Of a stretch of 64,000 bases of DNA, positions 12,740 through 24,800 are shown in pieces (the first letter of the stretch is position 1; each line of letters starts with the position of its first letter). Origin of the DNA: Ancylostoma caninum (Eukaryota; Nematoda; Chromadorea; Rhabditida; Ancylostomatidae); the NCBI GenBank assembly GCA_037903475.1, contig JBAJFG010000438.1, positions 284,769-348,768 of the forward strand, read 5' to 3'. A program made the position numbers and the translations under genes. The notes beneath the pieces are model-generated. The model saw only the letters and a list, made by a program, of their open reading frames with translations, made no database searches and was not told the DNA's origin.

Positions 12740-13116
12740 AGTAAAAGTCATCTGTTTGTGTGTTTGTCTGTAATCGCTTATATCTCACGATCCAGAGGAC
12801 AAACACACATGAAACCTATACCGTTCGACTCAGAATTGTGCCCTCCTGTGCAACGTCAGGGTCTTTGCCGTTTCCGAGAAAAACGATTTTATCGATTTTT
12901 GGCCCCCTATCCCCATCACTATATAGTAAAACTCATCTGTTTGTGTGTTTGTCTGTAATCGCTTATATCTCACGATCCAGAGGACAAACACACATGAAAC
13001 CTATACCGTTCGACTCATGACTCATTCATGCGAAGCGCAGCTCCGCCGCGCTTCTCTTAAATGACAATGATTTTTGCAGGGCACAATTCTGAGTCGAACG
13101 GTATAGGTTTCATGTG
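12740..13116. repeat. Direct repeat pair with a short inverted copy
   Basis: A segment of about 92 bp at 12740-12831 recurs at 12925-13017 almost unchanged. A 36-bp piece of it (12807-12842) reappears in inverted orientation at 13081-13116. The unit contains GTTTGTGTGTTTGTCTG and ends near CCTATACCGTTCGACTCA. No coding role is inferred. Confidence 0.85.
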
Positions 13117-13373
13117 CGAATCTTTTCGTCTACAACGAGAAAAACAAGGAAGAGTTGTGCTCAGTGACTGAATCCTTGGGGGTCTCTCCGTGTGCAATCA
13201 AGAGTTTTGGAAGGGGTTGAGTGGGGAATTTATTTTCCTATGCAAGACTAGGCGATTACCAAAGCAACACAGTTTTAGTACACCCATATATACCAACTTG
13301 CTATAGCAACATGATTTAGAGTGCACAAGCATACCGCTTAACTTCTTTCTGTGAATGGACGAATAATCACGGC

Positions 13374-13807
13374 ACTACTCAACTTTACTGGCCCCAAAAT
13401 CTTCAAAGATTTTTTTGGCTGGGACTTTGCATAGAGGGGGAGGGGTTGTCTGAGGTGCTGAGCACGAATATCGTAGCCATTTTGCACCGTAACCCCATTT
13501 TTACATGGGTTACGGTAGGTGTACGGTAGGAAATTGAGAGAAAATGCCGATATCGGGTAGAAAATGGAGGTGGCTTGCAAAATAATGGTGGTTTTCGTGA
13601 TCGGCGTCAAAAAACCCCACTACGCAAAATTTGAGAGGGTTCCTTGAAGTACCATATCTACAGTACATCTACCGTAACCACTTAAAAATGGGGTTACCGT
13701 GCAAAATTTATACGATATTCGTGTTCAGCACCTCGAATAACCCCCCTACGTGAAGTTTCAGCCAAAAATTTTTTGAAGATTTTGGGGCCAGTAAAGTTGA
13801 ATAGCGC
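13374..13807. repeat. Foldback inverted repeat, about 430 bp
   Basis: Arms of roughly 150-170 bp read outward-in from CAACTTTACTGGCCCCAAAA on the left, with its complement ending at about 13800. Inside both arms are TGCACCGTAACCCCATTTTT-like and GAATATCGTA-type blocks. The arms have diverged by scattered substitutions and small indels, so the element is moderately old. It is MITE-like. No target duplication was settled. Confidence 0.75.
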
Positions 13808-13910
13808 AAATACTCACTCCTTTCCGAGTGCGCTACGTTTCGATCGATTCTGAGTGAATCATCTGGACACATTTAACGAAAGAATGATGCAAACATCTCA
13901 ATTATATACA

Positions 13911-14054
13911 ACAAGTGCTCCGACTCGCTTACGGCGAGCTTCGCAACTGTATGCTTCATCCGTTTTGACGTATGGAAAGTAAAGGTAGCTGAGTACCAAG
14001 GTCCCGCGAAGCGGGCAAGTGCGAGACTCGCCGGAGGCGAGTCGGAGCACTTGT
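13911..14054. repeat. Short inverted repeat, 144 bp
   Basis: The termini ACAAGTGCTCCGACTCGC and their complement (14037-14054) enclose about 90 bp. The arms also share a CGAG-rich inner portion. It could fold into a hairpin, or be a tiny MITE. There is no evidence of expression. Confidence 0.75.
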
Positions 14055-15080
14055 TTCTTCATAAGATGGAAACCCTTGGTTTGAGATTCGATTGACTTTT
14101 GGAAGGCATTTTCCGTAACATGTCGTTTGAGAGATAGTTTTCTCGGAAAATTCGTCGGGATGATTAAAAAACTGTAGGACGCTGGAGAAAGTTGGGCAGC
14201 CAGCACTTATGCACCGCTCCGCCCACGTAGTCCACGAAATATGCACATTGAACCCCCCCCCCCCTCCCGAAAACGGTTTTTTACTTTGATATACATTTTT
14301 GGAATCAGCGTGGCGAGGAGGAGAAGGATCAGTGGGTATCTCCGAGACGTGGAACGAGATGGAACACTCCCTTAACCTTTAACGCACTGTATTGTGCTGG
14401 TCTCGTGATGTTGCACTATGCGCCAGCTTCTAAATGAGTTTCTAACTACCGCCTCATTGAAAGCGGACTTTAGTCATACAAACTTCGTCAACCTCGATCA
14501 TTGACTTCGCTCTCTCTACCAACAAATGCCACATGGAATCGACTCTAATGATTAATCCTTTAATCTGAAAAATTTACAACATTTTTAGGCTTCCCAATTC
14601 TGACTACTCACTGCATTACATTGAGAACAAGTTTTTCAAAAATTGCATTCCTTCATGTTCTCAAGATGCACTTCCCATCTTAACAGTTTGATATCTTACA
14701 GGATCGAGGTGGGGTAGCACAATCACATGAGCAGCTGGAAATTCCTGTGACGGACGCGTTTTCTAGTACAATGATTCATGGAAACGTGGGCCCATGTACG
14801 CTTGTGGCAAGCAACACGTCTACCCTATCTAGTCTGAAACTGTAGCTCTATTTCTTACCATGACACTCTGCTTTGAATCCAGCACTACAAGGCAATGCTG
14901 TCCGGAAGTAAACAGATCACTGTCTCCAAACGAGCGTGGACGGGAGTATTGGGTTGGCAACAAGTTCGCGCGGTTTTCAGTGGCTATCGAAATCGCACAG
15001 TTCTTCACGAGTGAGATCGGTCGCAACAAGTAATCTACAGTAGCGAGCAAAAAGGTTGCAGCTTTTGGGTTTTTCGTCCG
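14055..15080. other. Unassigned spacer with a lone mariner-like end
   Basis: No gene is supported. A cytosine run lies at about 14252-14267. At about 14947 the sequence TTGGGTTGGCAACAAGTTCG resembles a mariner terminal repeat, but no partner end or transposase follows. Positions 14580-14622 are the apparent source of a 43-bp segment found again at 15308-15350. Confidence 0.45.
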
Positions 15081-16598
15081 CAACTCCGTTAAAAACAGAG
15101 CATGGAGGTTCAATTTTTTATGGAAGTTGTAAACACTCATGAAAGGTAGAGAAAAGCTAGAACCTCCTCATTTCACAAACTTCTTGTCTTTCAAGAAAAA
15201 AATTACTTCGCAGGAATTGAAATATGTAATTTGGCACCAATCTCGGAAAACGACTTCTATTGTTGGTATCTGACCACGCACTGGTTCCTTGGTGCAGAAT
15301 CAAGCCGCATTTTTAGGCTTCCCAATTCTGACTACTCACTGCATTACATTATATGCGCTAAAAAATGTGCATGCGTACACCACTGGTTGACATTGGCGAA
15401 GACTGCTTCAGGTTGATTTGGGAGTGATTCAGTATGAATGTTTCTTTCAGCCTTGCTCCTTCTGTCAGCTCTGTTTAAAAGGGATAGGTGTTGTTGACGT
15501 TCCTATAGGTTTAGCCACAGGTGTTCGGCTTTAATGTAGTTCATTGCTCCTTCGGAATTCCGAAATATTCTAGCTGTTTGCAATGCAGCCAATTGTGCAA
15601 ACCACGGAAAATAAGTTGTGGAATTTTATCTATCTTGGAGAGGAAGACACGTGGATGGTCTCAGTCTCATGAGAGGTAAAGATGCTTCAGACTTCCTAGA
15701 ATATAGCCATGTACATGACGATTCATGATGCCTCGGATTTATCGATACAGGACTACTTAAAATGAGAAGTGCTGGTCACTAACACGAGTGCATGTGCCCT
15801 CTTGCTCCACACACGAATTTGCACAGCTAATGTGGAGCTTTTTGCTCTGAAAATGTCTCGTTTAATTCGCTCCATTCCAACCAGACCGAATTAGCCAGTT
15901 TCCCAAGTGCCAGGTGCCATACCTCACTTCGTTGGTGTCTCGTAGACTTCATCGCACCTTTCTAAGAGCTACCTCGTCAGATCCAAGGCGGCATGAACCG
16001 TCATGTGCACGGCAATATTCTAGGTATTCTGTAGCATCTCTACTACTCATGGGACCATTTGAGTGTCTTCTTCTCCGAGATAGATTTCCGAAATTCCAAA
16101 ACAATGCACAATTCGGTGCATGCACAAGCTGGAATATTTCGGAACACCAAGGAAGTAATGAGCTGCCCTAAAACCTAATACTTGCATCTAAACTTATGAA
16201 ACCGTCAGCAGTGTCTCTCCCTCTTGAACAGAGGTGATAAAGGGAGCCAGGTTGAAAAAAAAAACATCTGTAGAAGGTCACTGCTGAACCAACCTGAAGC
16301 AGTTTTCGCAAATGTTAAAAAGTGGTGTACGCATGTGCACGCATGCACATTTTCTAGCGCATACGGCTTGATTCTGCACCAAGGAACCATTGCGTGTTTA
16401 GACACCAACGATAGATGTCATTTCCTGAGGCATTGCGGATGGTGCCAAATTACAGATTTCGACTCCCGTGAAATAACTTTTTTCTTGAAAGAGAAGAAGT
16501 TTGTGAAGTGAGGAGGTCCTAGCTTTTCCCTACCTTTCATGAGTGTTTACAACTTCCATAAAAAATTGAACCTCCATGCTCTGTTTTTAACGGAGTTG
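15081..16598. repeat. Long foldback element, about 1.5 kb
   Basis: Inverted arms of about 350 bp (15081-15430 and about 16235-16598) begin CAACTCCGTTAAAAACAGAG and its complement. The central 800 bp is unrelated to the arms and contains no recognised gene. The arms have drifted (substitutions and small indels), so this is not an assembly duplicate. The left arm carries a 43-44-bp insertion absent from the right arm. A foldback or MITE-type element is the simplest reading. Its transposase source is unknown. Confidence 0.8.
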
Positions 16599-16610
16599 TA
16601 TAGGAACGGT

Positions 16611-19600
16611 CGCTAATTATTGGCAGCTCGCGCGCTCCAAAACAATTGCCAACGCCACGCCCGACTTGCACTGCTCATAGCATCAGTACCCTCCTAATTG
16701 TCGCGACCGCGACCATTCCGCCGTGCGAGTATGTGGACATAGAAGGGGTCCAGGAAAAGAGAAGGGTAATGAGTTAGAGAGGGTATCGTGAAGTAATTTT
16801 GTTGAGGAATGGTAGAGAAAATCCGCTTCTGTATGAGATAGATGTGGGTTTTACGATACATGGTCATCACGATAATTACCTGACTTTGTGGGCAGAAGCT
16901 TTTAAGCCTTTGTAAGCGTAACTATCCCAGAACTCCCAGCGCGTCGGTCGTGTTTACTTTGCGAAGGACAGCCATGAACTTGCACATAAATCTTAATCGT
17001 TTTTGGATTTGCAACCATTATAGCACAAAAATCTTAATCGTTTTTGGATTTACAACAATTATATAGTAATCATTAGTATTACGCGTACAGTTTGTGTTTT
17101 ACCTATACACCTCTGGTCGATGCGCATTTCTCAAATCATTCCACTTATTTTAATAGCTGGTTGCATACATTGTCAGTTCACCGAAAAGATGAGGTGGTGG
17201 AAATGAAATCTCTGCGTGATTCGAAAAATTTGAATTCTTTGGATCCTTTTCACTTGATTTTCCTCCAAAAATTGAGCGCTTAGCATTCTTAAGAACTACG
17301 TTTAAGCATGTGAAACATTGTTAACACATCACTCTTAAGTCCTAATCCAACAAGTTCTTAGTCTTTTCTTTTCAACGTAATCGATCGTTACTCCATCGCC
17401 AGATGAGTTCTGAGAAATGCCTCGCAGATACGTACTGTGCCTGCAGGCGTACCTCATGGATACAATGCCGTTAGAGCGCCACTCACTAACTGTTTTAGTA
17501 GTATTGATTTCCTGGAAGTGAGAATGCCATAGTCGAATGAATTGCTATCCCAGGACGAAACACACGTGAAAACAAAACAAGGAATAGGCTGTATTTGTTT
17601 CTCGTTTTGCTCAGAAATCTAAGTGTAGGCGCGTTTCAAATTAAATCTCAATTCAATGATTTAACTCAATCATAATTTTGAGAGTAGGTGAATACAGCAA
17701 TGGCATGGCAATAAAAATAACGTCTTCGTTGATAACTTCAAAAAATTAGAATTGAATGGACAAATGGATGAACGAATAAAAAACGAAAGATTGGTATGGA
17801 AAATGAAAATGAAAGAATGGTATGGGAAATGTATTGTTCGTTAGCTCTATTCCGGCTATTTACTGATCATATTCGACTTATCACAGTACTAGCAACACCT
17901 ACATCGATTAGTTACATCTTTCCCTCTTCCATTTTTCTATTAGATGCCAGTTCCACATCTTCACCTGAACGCGAATGGCCCCTTCGTACACAAATTTCAA
18001 GTGAGATGAGAAATGAGAATGGAAATGCGAACAATACTCGACTTCGAATTTAAACGTTATAGCAGCAATGGGAGCAGCCACCGCGTACACTATCAAGGGT
18101 TTGATCCCCCTTTCTACCCAGAATTTTCGCAAAAAGTTGAAATGTACGCGGTTGGCAATTATCGCTCTGAAAGCATGAGTTCAGACTTACTCAGGCTATC
18201 TGCTTGCTTCAAATATGTCATGAAAGTATCGGTATACCACATAGTCAAGAGTTCGATCTCCTTCTAGGCTTAAATTTCTGCACGACTTAAAAGAACGTGC
18301 GCTTGTAATGGGCTCGAGGCAGTCAAACGTAGTGCACGGAAGGACACTTTATCGCACTTTGATGGACCCCTTCCTCAGCATTTTCACCACACACCGACAC
18401 AGGCACTCCTATCACACAACTGTTGGCTTGTAGGGTACGTTGGCGCTTGGCGGTATGAAGAATGTCAATCGACGGGTCTAGTGCTGTGTTGGGGGTGTGC
18501 CGGAACCCCCGTAGTTGGTGTAGTGGAGAAGTTGCAAAGAAACGCGGTTCATTGACGGTGAAGGAAGCAACAACGCTCCGTAGTGAGACAACTTTGAGGA
18601 CATGGTTCACGAATTGAACAGCAGTTTGCCGGCTCCAATACAAGGTGGAAGGACGTCAGCCAACTATTGTATAGCTGTGGAAAGGATGCTTCGGTGTTGC
18701 AAAGTGGGAACTATTGATAAAAGAAGGTAAACCATGTGTTGATAAATTATCAACGGGGGTTTTATGCTGGGCGCATAAAGGGGGGGGGGGTCGTAGAGGA
18801 GGGATCGCGGTTGTGGTGAAGAATTAGTGTACTTCTTCTAGTAATAACATAGCCATGCCTGAGATCGAGGCTGAATTTCGGACAGTCATTCTGCTCATAC
18901 GTACTGCTTGTCTTGCTCACTCCTGGAAGCCGGAAAAAAAAGTCTCACTGTGGAGTCTACTCAGCTTTGCGTTCAAGTTTTGGCTCTTCAGCATCTATAG
19001 AAAAGATTCAGCACAGGAATCACGGAAATGATGCTCAGTTGATAGAAATGGCCTTTTTTATTTTTTTAATCAACTAGATCGAAGCAGGAAGGATGACAAT
19101 TGTGGAGAAGGGAACCATACCGCCTGAGAGCACAAACCTCCAACCAATTAAGATAGAAAAAAATCGGCACCATACCTCTGAGCGAGCCAAAATTTTAAGT
19201 GGACATTTTTGCACATTCATACTGCTCGTGCTCCTCAGTCCCACAATCCGATAAAGTGTCCTTCCGTGCACTACGTTTGACTGTCTCGAGCCCATTGCGA
19301 GCGCACGTTCTTTTAAGTCGTGCAGAAATTTAAGCCTAGAAGAAGATCGAACCCTTGACTATGTGGTATACCGATACTTTCATGACATATTTGAAGCAAG
19401 CAGATAGCCTGAGTAAGTCTGAACTCATGCTTTCAGAGCGATAATTGCCAACCGCGTACATTTCAACTTTTTGCGAAAATTCTGGGTAGAAAGGGGGATC
19501 AAACCCTTGATAGTGTACGCGGTGGCTGCTCCCATTGCTGCTATAACGTTTAAATTCGAAGTCGAGTATTGTTCGCATTTCCATTCTCATTTCTCATCTC

Positions 19601-21633
19601 ACTTGAAATTTGTGTACGAAGGGGGAGAGGAGGGGTCGCATTTTTGGCGGCTGAGAGAGGGGGAGGGGTCGTATGGGGGTCGACTTTGTATCATCATCAC
19701 GCTTGACTCTGTGACCGGAGTGTTGGGAGGAAGATGCCACATAAAAGCATAGCGAGTGAAGTGAACAGAAAAAATGTTTGGGAGTATGGCGTTAGCCGGA
19801 CGATCAGGCTGGTACATATAAACGGCGACAAAACCAAATCGGCTCATACCTCCCTACTTCAACATCCTCTCCAATTATATCGCATCACACCGCGTAGACT
19901 GTAAATATTGCTCAATGTCTCTTTGGTTCTGCGCTTAATTCAAGGCGTAAATGAGAGTATAAAAGCAGGGGGCTTCATCCCTGGCTTGGGGCAACCCACA
20001 TTTCAATTCAACGAACCAACATGATTCTCCTCTGGTTGCAAATTACCTATTCCGAAGGGATGGCAGACCTGAATGGCTTGGGCCGGATTGAACCATCGAT
20101 CATACGGGCGAGGAAGGAGGAACTTGGGTACCTGCATCCGCTGACGACTGTCAATTACTGCCAGCTCGCGTGCTCGCTGCTAAAGCGACTATAAATTACT
20201 GTTAGCTCGCGCTGTTGTCTCTGCAACCCCCTCACCGCCGCTACTCAACCAACCGCCGCGCACGCCATTCGCGTTCAGGTGAAGATGTGGAACTGGCATC
20301 TAATAGAAAAATGGAAGAGGGAAAGATGTAACTAATCGATGTAGGTGTTGCTAGTACTGTGATAAGTCGAATATGATCAGTAAATAGCCGGAATAGAGCT
20401 AACGAACAATACATTTCCCATACCATTCTTTCATTTTCATTTTCCATACCAATCTTTCGTTTTTTATTCGTTCATCCATTTGTCCATTCAATTCTAATTT
20501 TTTGAAGTTATCAACGAAGACGTTATTTTTATTGCCATGCCATTGCTGTATTCACCTACTCTCAAAATTATGATTGAGTTAAATCATTGAATTGAGATTT
20601 AATTTGAAACGCGCCTACACTTAGATTTCTGAGCAAAACGAGAAACAAATACAGCCTATTCCTTGTTTTGTTTTCACGTGTGTTTCGTCCTGGGATAGCA
20701 ATTCATTCGACTATGGCATTCTCACTTCCAGGAAATCAATACTACTAAAACAGTTAGTGAGTGGCGCTCTAACGGCATTGTATCCATGAGGTACGCCTGC
20801 AGGCACAGTACGTATCTGCGAGGCATTTCTCAGAACTCATCTGGCGATGGAGTAACGATCGATTACGTTGAAAAGAAAAGACTAAGAACTTGTTGGATTA
20901 GGACTTAAGAGTGATGTGTTAACAATGTTTCACATGCTTAAACGTAGTTCTTAAGAATGCTAAGCGCTCAATTTTTGGAGGAAAATCAAGTGAAAAGGAT
21001 CCAAAGAATTCAAATTTTTCGAATCACGCAGAGATTTCATTTCCACCACCTCATCTTTTCGGTGAACTGACAATGTATGCAACCAGCTATTAAAATAAGT
21101 GGAATGATTTGAGAAATGCGCATCGACCAGAGGTGTATAGGTAAAACACAAACTGTACGCGTAATACTAATGATTACTATATAATTGTTGTAAATCCAAA
21201 AACGATTAAGATTTTTGTGCTATAATGGTTGCAAATCCAAAAACGATTAAGATTTATGTGCAAGTTCATGGCTGTCCTTCGCAAAGTAAACACGACCGAC
21301 GCGCTGGGAGTTCTGGGATAGTTACGCTTACAAAGGCTTAAAAGCTTCTGCCCACAAAGTCAGGTAATTATCGTGATGACCATGTATCGTAAAACCCACA
21401 TCTATCTCATACAGAAGCGGATTTTCTCTACCATTCCTCAACAAAATTACTTCACGATACCCTCTCTAACTCAATACCCTTCCCTTTTCCTGGACCCCTT
21501 CTATGTCCACATACTCGCACGGCGGAATGGTCGCGGTCGCGACAATTAGGAGGGTACTGATGCTATGAGCAGTGCAAGTCAGGCGTGGCGTTGGCAATTG
21601 TTTTGGAGCGCGCGAGCTGCCAATAATTAGCGG
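16611..21633. repeat. 5-kb palindrome: near-identical inverted arms
   Basis: The left arm 16611-18353 is the inverted copy of the right arm 19248-21633. Outer ends read CGCTAATTATTGGCAGCTCG on the left with the complement on the right. The arms share a fully identical 63-codon open frame (17092-17283 plus, 20960-21151 minus), and only scattered substitutions were noticed. The right arm carries an extra segment of about 639 bp (19626-20264) that is missing from the left arm at 17977/17978. The loop is 18354-19247. No genuine gene was identified. The identical small open frames in the arms have no recognised domain and look like noncoding sequence. The feature could be a foldback duplication or an assembly artefact. 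Confidence 0.9.
18724..19711 (-). mobile_element. Degraded member of the CAGGGTCAAGCGTG hAT family
   Basis: This segment matches the complete element at 48196-49828 in several places. The 18724 edge has TGTTGATAAATTATCAA beside a G-run. The interior near 18998-19075 matches the 364-bp internal unit (AAAGATTCAGCAC then GATAAAAATGGCC-type text). Two ATCGAACCC or ATCAAACCC motifs lie at 19345 and 19497, and a terminus at 19698-19711 reads CACGCTTGACTCTG. The left terminus is eroded and no 8-bp target duplication was found. The right half of this element lies inside the palindrome arm, and a partial inverted copy sits at 17978-18354. Orientation is arbitrary. Confidence 0.6.
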
Positions 21634-21734
21634 CCGCCGCTGGCTGTGGGTACCCAAGTTCACTCATCCTACGAGCGACTGTGAGCTACTTGTCACTGCT
21701 CCACGCACACCCCAATGGAGAAATTATCAGACCG

Positions 21735-22060
21735 AATAATCTTCTTCTTCGGCGTTTGTACAGCTTGGGGGGGGGGGTGGGTTGGCTTCATCTACTGATA
21801 CCTTGACGCCATTCCACGTCGTCGTATGTCCATTCACGGTTATACCAATTACTCCTTCGTGCAAAATGTCCAGCCATCGATGCTTTAGGTCCCTTTTGGT
21901 CGCTTGTCTGATACGTCAAAAACGAAGCCAATTTTGCAAAAGCAGTCATTGTAGCACGAAGGACGTAGCTGTACCATCGTAGGCGAGCTTCGCAAAGCAG
22001 CATGTTGCGACAACGTCAAGACGTATCTTGATTGCAGATGCGGCCACGTTGAGTAGTGCG
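21735..22060 (-). pseudogene. RTE-like retrotransposon 3'-end relic
   Basis: Minus-strand translation (about 22003-21788) gives LLCEARLRWYSYVLRA and further blocks aligning with the C-terminal tail shared by the copies at 50.7-52.6 and 61.8-63.2 kb (LRE-LRWYGHVLRA and KRPKGRPKQRW-type text, ending WRQ). A CTTCTTCTTCGGCG stretch at its left edge corresponds to the (GAA)n-type 3' tail of the family. Only about 100 codons remain, with frameshifts. It is non-functional. Confidence 0.75.
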
Positions 22061-23771
22061 ATCCAGCGTAACATAATCGTCACTGTGACACCAAGCCGAC
22101 GTTCTTTTTCCTTGGCAGCGGCTCAACATTCACGCCATACGGAACGACAACACTTACAACATTCCGACAGATCTCCGATTTGAGGCTCCCCGGATGCTCT
22201 CGTCGCACAGTACGTGAGCTATTAGATCGAATAATATTAAGATGAAATACAGAAAAAATTAAGGTACTGTCCAATTCCGTTTTGACCCCACCGTTGAACG
22301 GAAACAAGAGAAAGAATGTGGCCTTCCCCGTAACTCTTTACTAGTGGAAGACAGAAATGAAAGCAGAGATAGAAAACAGAATGCATGGTAGAGAAAGAGA
22401 ACTTACCTTTATCCAAGTCCTGTGTTCTCTCCTACTCAGCTACAGATCGTAGCTGAATGGAGTGGTAGATGGATTAACTTGTGCAATTGAACAAGAAATA
22501 GGGCAGCCTGAATCTGTAGACTTAGGTGTGGTTAAGTTGGAACCGTTGGAACCGGTTATTTAGACCATTCCTGTTTTCCTTCTCTGAACCCACGTTCGAC
22601 TGTTTCTGTGATTGACGGGCCCACTCGTTCGCTCCTTATGATCACATTGAGGCTATCAATTTTCTTCTTTCCGGCACATCCTCGGAAATTCATAGTTTGC
22701 CTACTAATTATTTATTCAATTGAGAAGCAGTCAGAGTTACTTTTGTAGGTAACAGTTACCATTCCTCCTTCCTCTGCACTTTCACACTTCTTCGCAACGG
22801 TGATCGAAATAACTTTTGAACAAGCGGTTTAGAATGAAATGAGTGCGGTGATGTGTGAGGAAAATACTGCCCAACAGATCCTGCATATGCATATCCATTA
22901 CCTGAATAAAATATCAGGATGTGGCTAGGAATGTTGCAAAACTTCTTCACTTATCGGGAGAGGAGTCAAAGAAATGATATTCTCTTGCTGTCAATGTGGA
23001 ATGTGGCCCTATCAGTCGTAGGAATGAATGTGGAACGCGTACAATGAACGTCAGCTACATCAAAAATAGAGCTGAAGTGATTGTGAATGGATGAGTTATC
23101 GAGCACTTCTATGGGAACTTATGCAATGTGTAATAATGTTTTTTGATCAAAAATACGATGGGTGGCAAGAACTAGATATTTCAGCATCGTTGTTACAGTG
23201 ATTTTTCTTTCATGATTTTTCGAACTTCATCAAAATATGAAAAAATAAATTAACATAGCAAACTCTCACAGATGATTTGGTTAAAGTTGTCATAGGGTTT
23301 TGATAAAGAAGGTTTTAAGTCTCTGAGCTAGTTCGGCCCACTTGGATGAATGTGAAAATGGCAGAGTTGAGCCAAAATTCAAAAACACACAATTGAGAAC
23401 CGGTGATGTCCTTATAAATCAGGGGTGGTAGTAAGTCTAATGAAACTGTCAGTTAACAATGAACGTTAACTGACAGCTAACTCCTAGCTTACGGGGAACT
23501 GCGGGGGAGTAACGTAAGCTTCATTGAAACGAACATGGTTCTCCAAGTATGATGCCTAAATACTATGACGAATGAGGACCACACTTGCAGCTGAACTCGC
23601 AGTTCGAAATCGAACTATGAACTCATCGTCAAGCTGAACTTGCTGCCAGTATGAAACGACGAGGACACGAGGAGCGAAAGAGTATAAAGAGTATGCGGCG
23701 CGCGAGGTGCAGACGGCGACCTCGTCGTTTCGCGAAGAAGTCCTCCAGAGGACTTTTTGATCATGGTTCGA
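22061..23771. other. Unassigned DNA
   Basis: About 1.7 kb without supported genes. Open frames are below 80 codons. TTAACTGACAG occurs in both orientations at 23452-23480, forming a small hairpin. Confidence 0.5.
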
Positions 23772-24085
23772 GTTCTCAGACAAAGGTCCGATCGAGCGGG
23801 ACGCGACATGGCTGCGAGCGGGCCCCGGTAGAGTGGGCGGTGGCCATGTCGCGTCCCTCTCGCACGGTTGTCGCAACCCGCCCGCACGGTTATTGTGGGC
23901 CGCTCGCACGGTATTTCGGACCAACCTATGTTGTCGCGGCCCGCTCGCACGAGGATTTTCCGTGCGAGCGGGCCACGACAACCGTGCGAGCGGGCTGCGA
24001 TAACCAAGCGAGCGGGCCGCGACATGGCTGCGACCCGCTCTACCGGGGCCCGCTCGCATGGCACTTTTGTCTGAGTTCATCGTTG
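23772..24085. repeat. GC-rich nested inverted repeat cluster
   Basis: A strongly GC-rich island in AT-rich surroundings, built from variants of GCGAGCGGGCC and GCGACATGGC or ACAACCGTGCGAGCGGGC in both orientations. A central hairpin lies at about 23940-23985 (GCTCGCACG against CGTGCGAGC). An outer inverted pair joins 23772-23846 to 24000-24080, sharing CTACCGGGGCCCGCTCGCA-type text. Open frames of 145-182 codons on both strands consist of Arg/Pro/Ala/Gly repeats produced by the motif and are not genes. The origin is unknown. Confidence 0.85.
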
Positions 24086-24581
24086 TAGCCAGTCTAGCGT
24101 GCACTGACTCCTTTTTGGTGAAGGCACATTTCCGGGCACACCCAGCTGATCGATGTTCCCGCTGCCTCGATCACCATGACCTTCCGCAGGAGATCATCGA
24201 TGACTCCGGTTTCCTGGTGGCTGATTTTGACAGCTGAGCCTTACACCTTCCCAGATTAAATCCCACATATTTTATGGGCACGCAATTACATTTGTGAGCT
24301 TAACACATCAAAGTTAGGTTACGCGGAAGAGATTCACAGGCCGCTTGGGGTGCAATGGTCACATAAGGTCCCGCTAGCGCTCGAATCTATGGTTCAGAGG
24401 TAGGTCAGCACGCTCCGAGAACAACCAGTATCCCATCTGAGAAGGTTCGAAACTTCTAAGGGTTTGAGGTTTTTGCAACAGCCTCATCATTCAAAGACCA
24501 CAGTTGTCAGTTAACTCCTAGCTAGTTCATGGTTGCAAACCAGAGCTGACAGTTCACCGCGACCCTCTGCTCATCGTTTCA

Positions 24582-24800
24582 TCACCGTTCCAGGGGGTTA
24601 ACTACCACCCCAGATAAGACTCTAGAAAAATAGCAAGCGAGAAAACAGGCTTTTTGTTGGTCATCAGTTGTGAGTCGACTGCCGTCATTATTAACTAGGC
24701 CTGGAATCCTTGTTGAACTTTTTATCATGTGCTTTAAGCGAGAGTGGTAAGATTTGGCTAGGCGGCGCTCGCGGCTGATAAAAAATCTACGCATTTAAAT
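24582..24800 (-). pseudogene. CR1/Jockey-like retrotransposon fragment (pre-RT region)
   Basis: A 70-codon minus-strand segment resembles the stretch between endonuclease and reverse transcriptase in CR1/Jockey-type elements. It has a HSRLKHMIKSSTRIPGLVNN block, a short DGSRLTTDDQQKA motif, and then a FLACYFSRVLSG block where these elements have the YF-VF motif. No RT motif follows in the neighbourhood. It may derive from the same family as the element at 54.5-56.6 kb, but the two do not overlap, so this cannot be tested here. Confidence 0.6.

Noticed and set aside
23556..24104. Open frames of 145-182 codons on both strands
   Set aside because: The products are Arg/Pro/Ala/Gly repeats imposed by a GC-rich inverted repeat. 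No domain is present, and two strands cannot both be coding.
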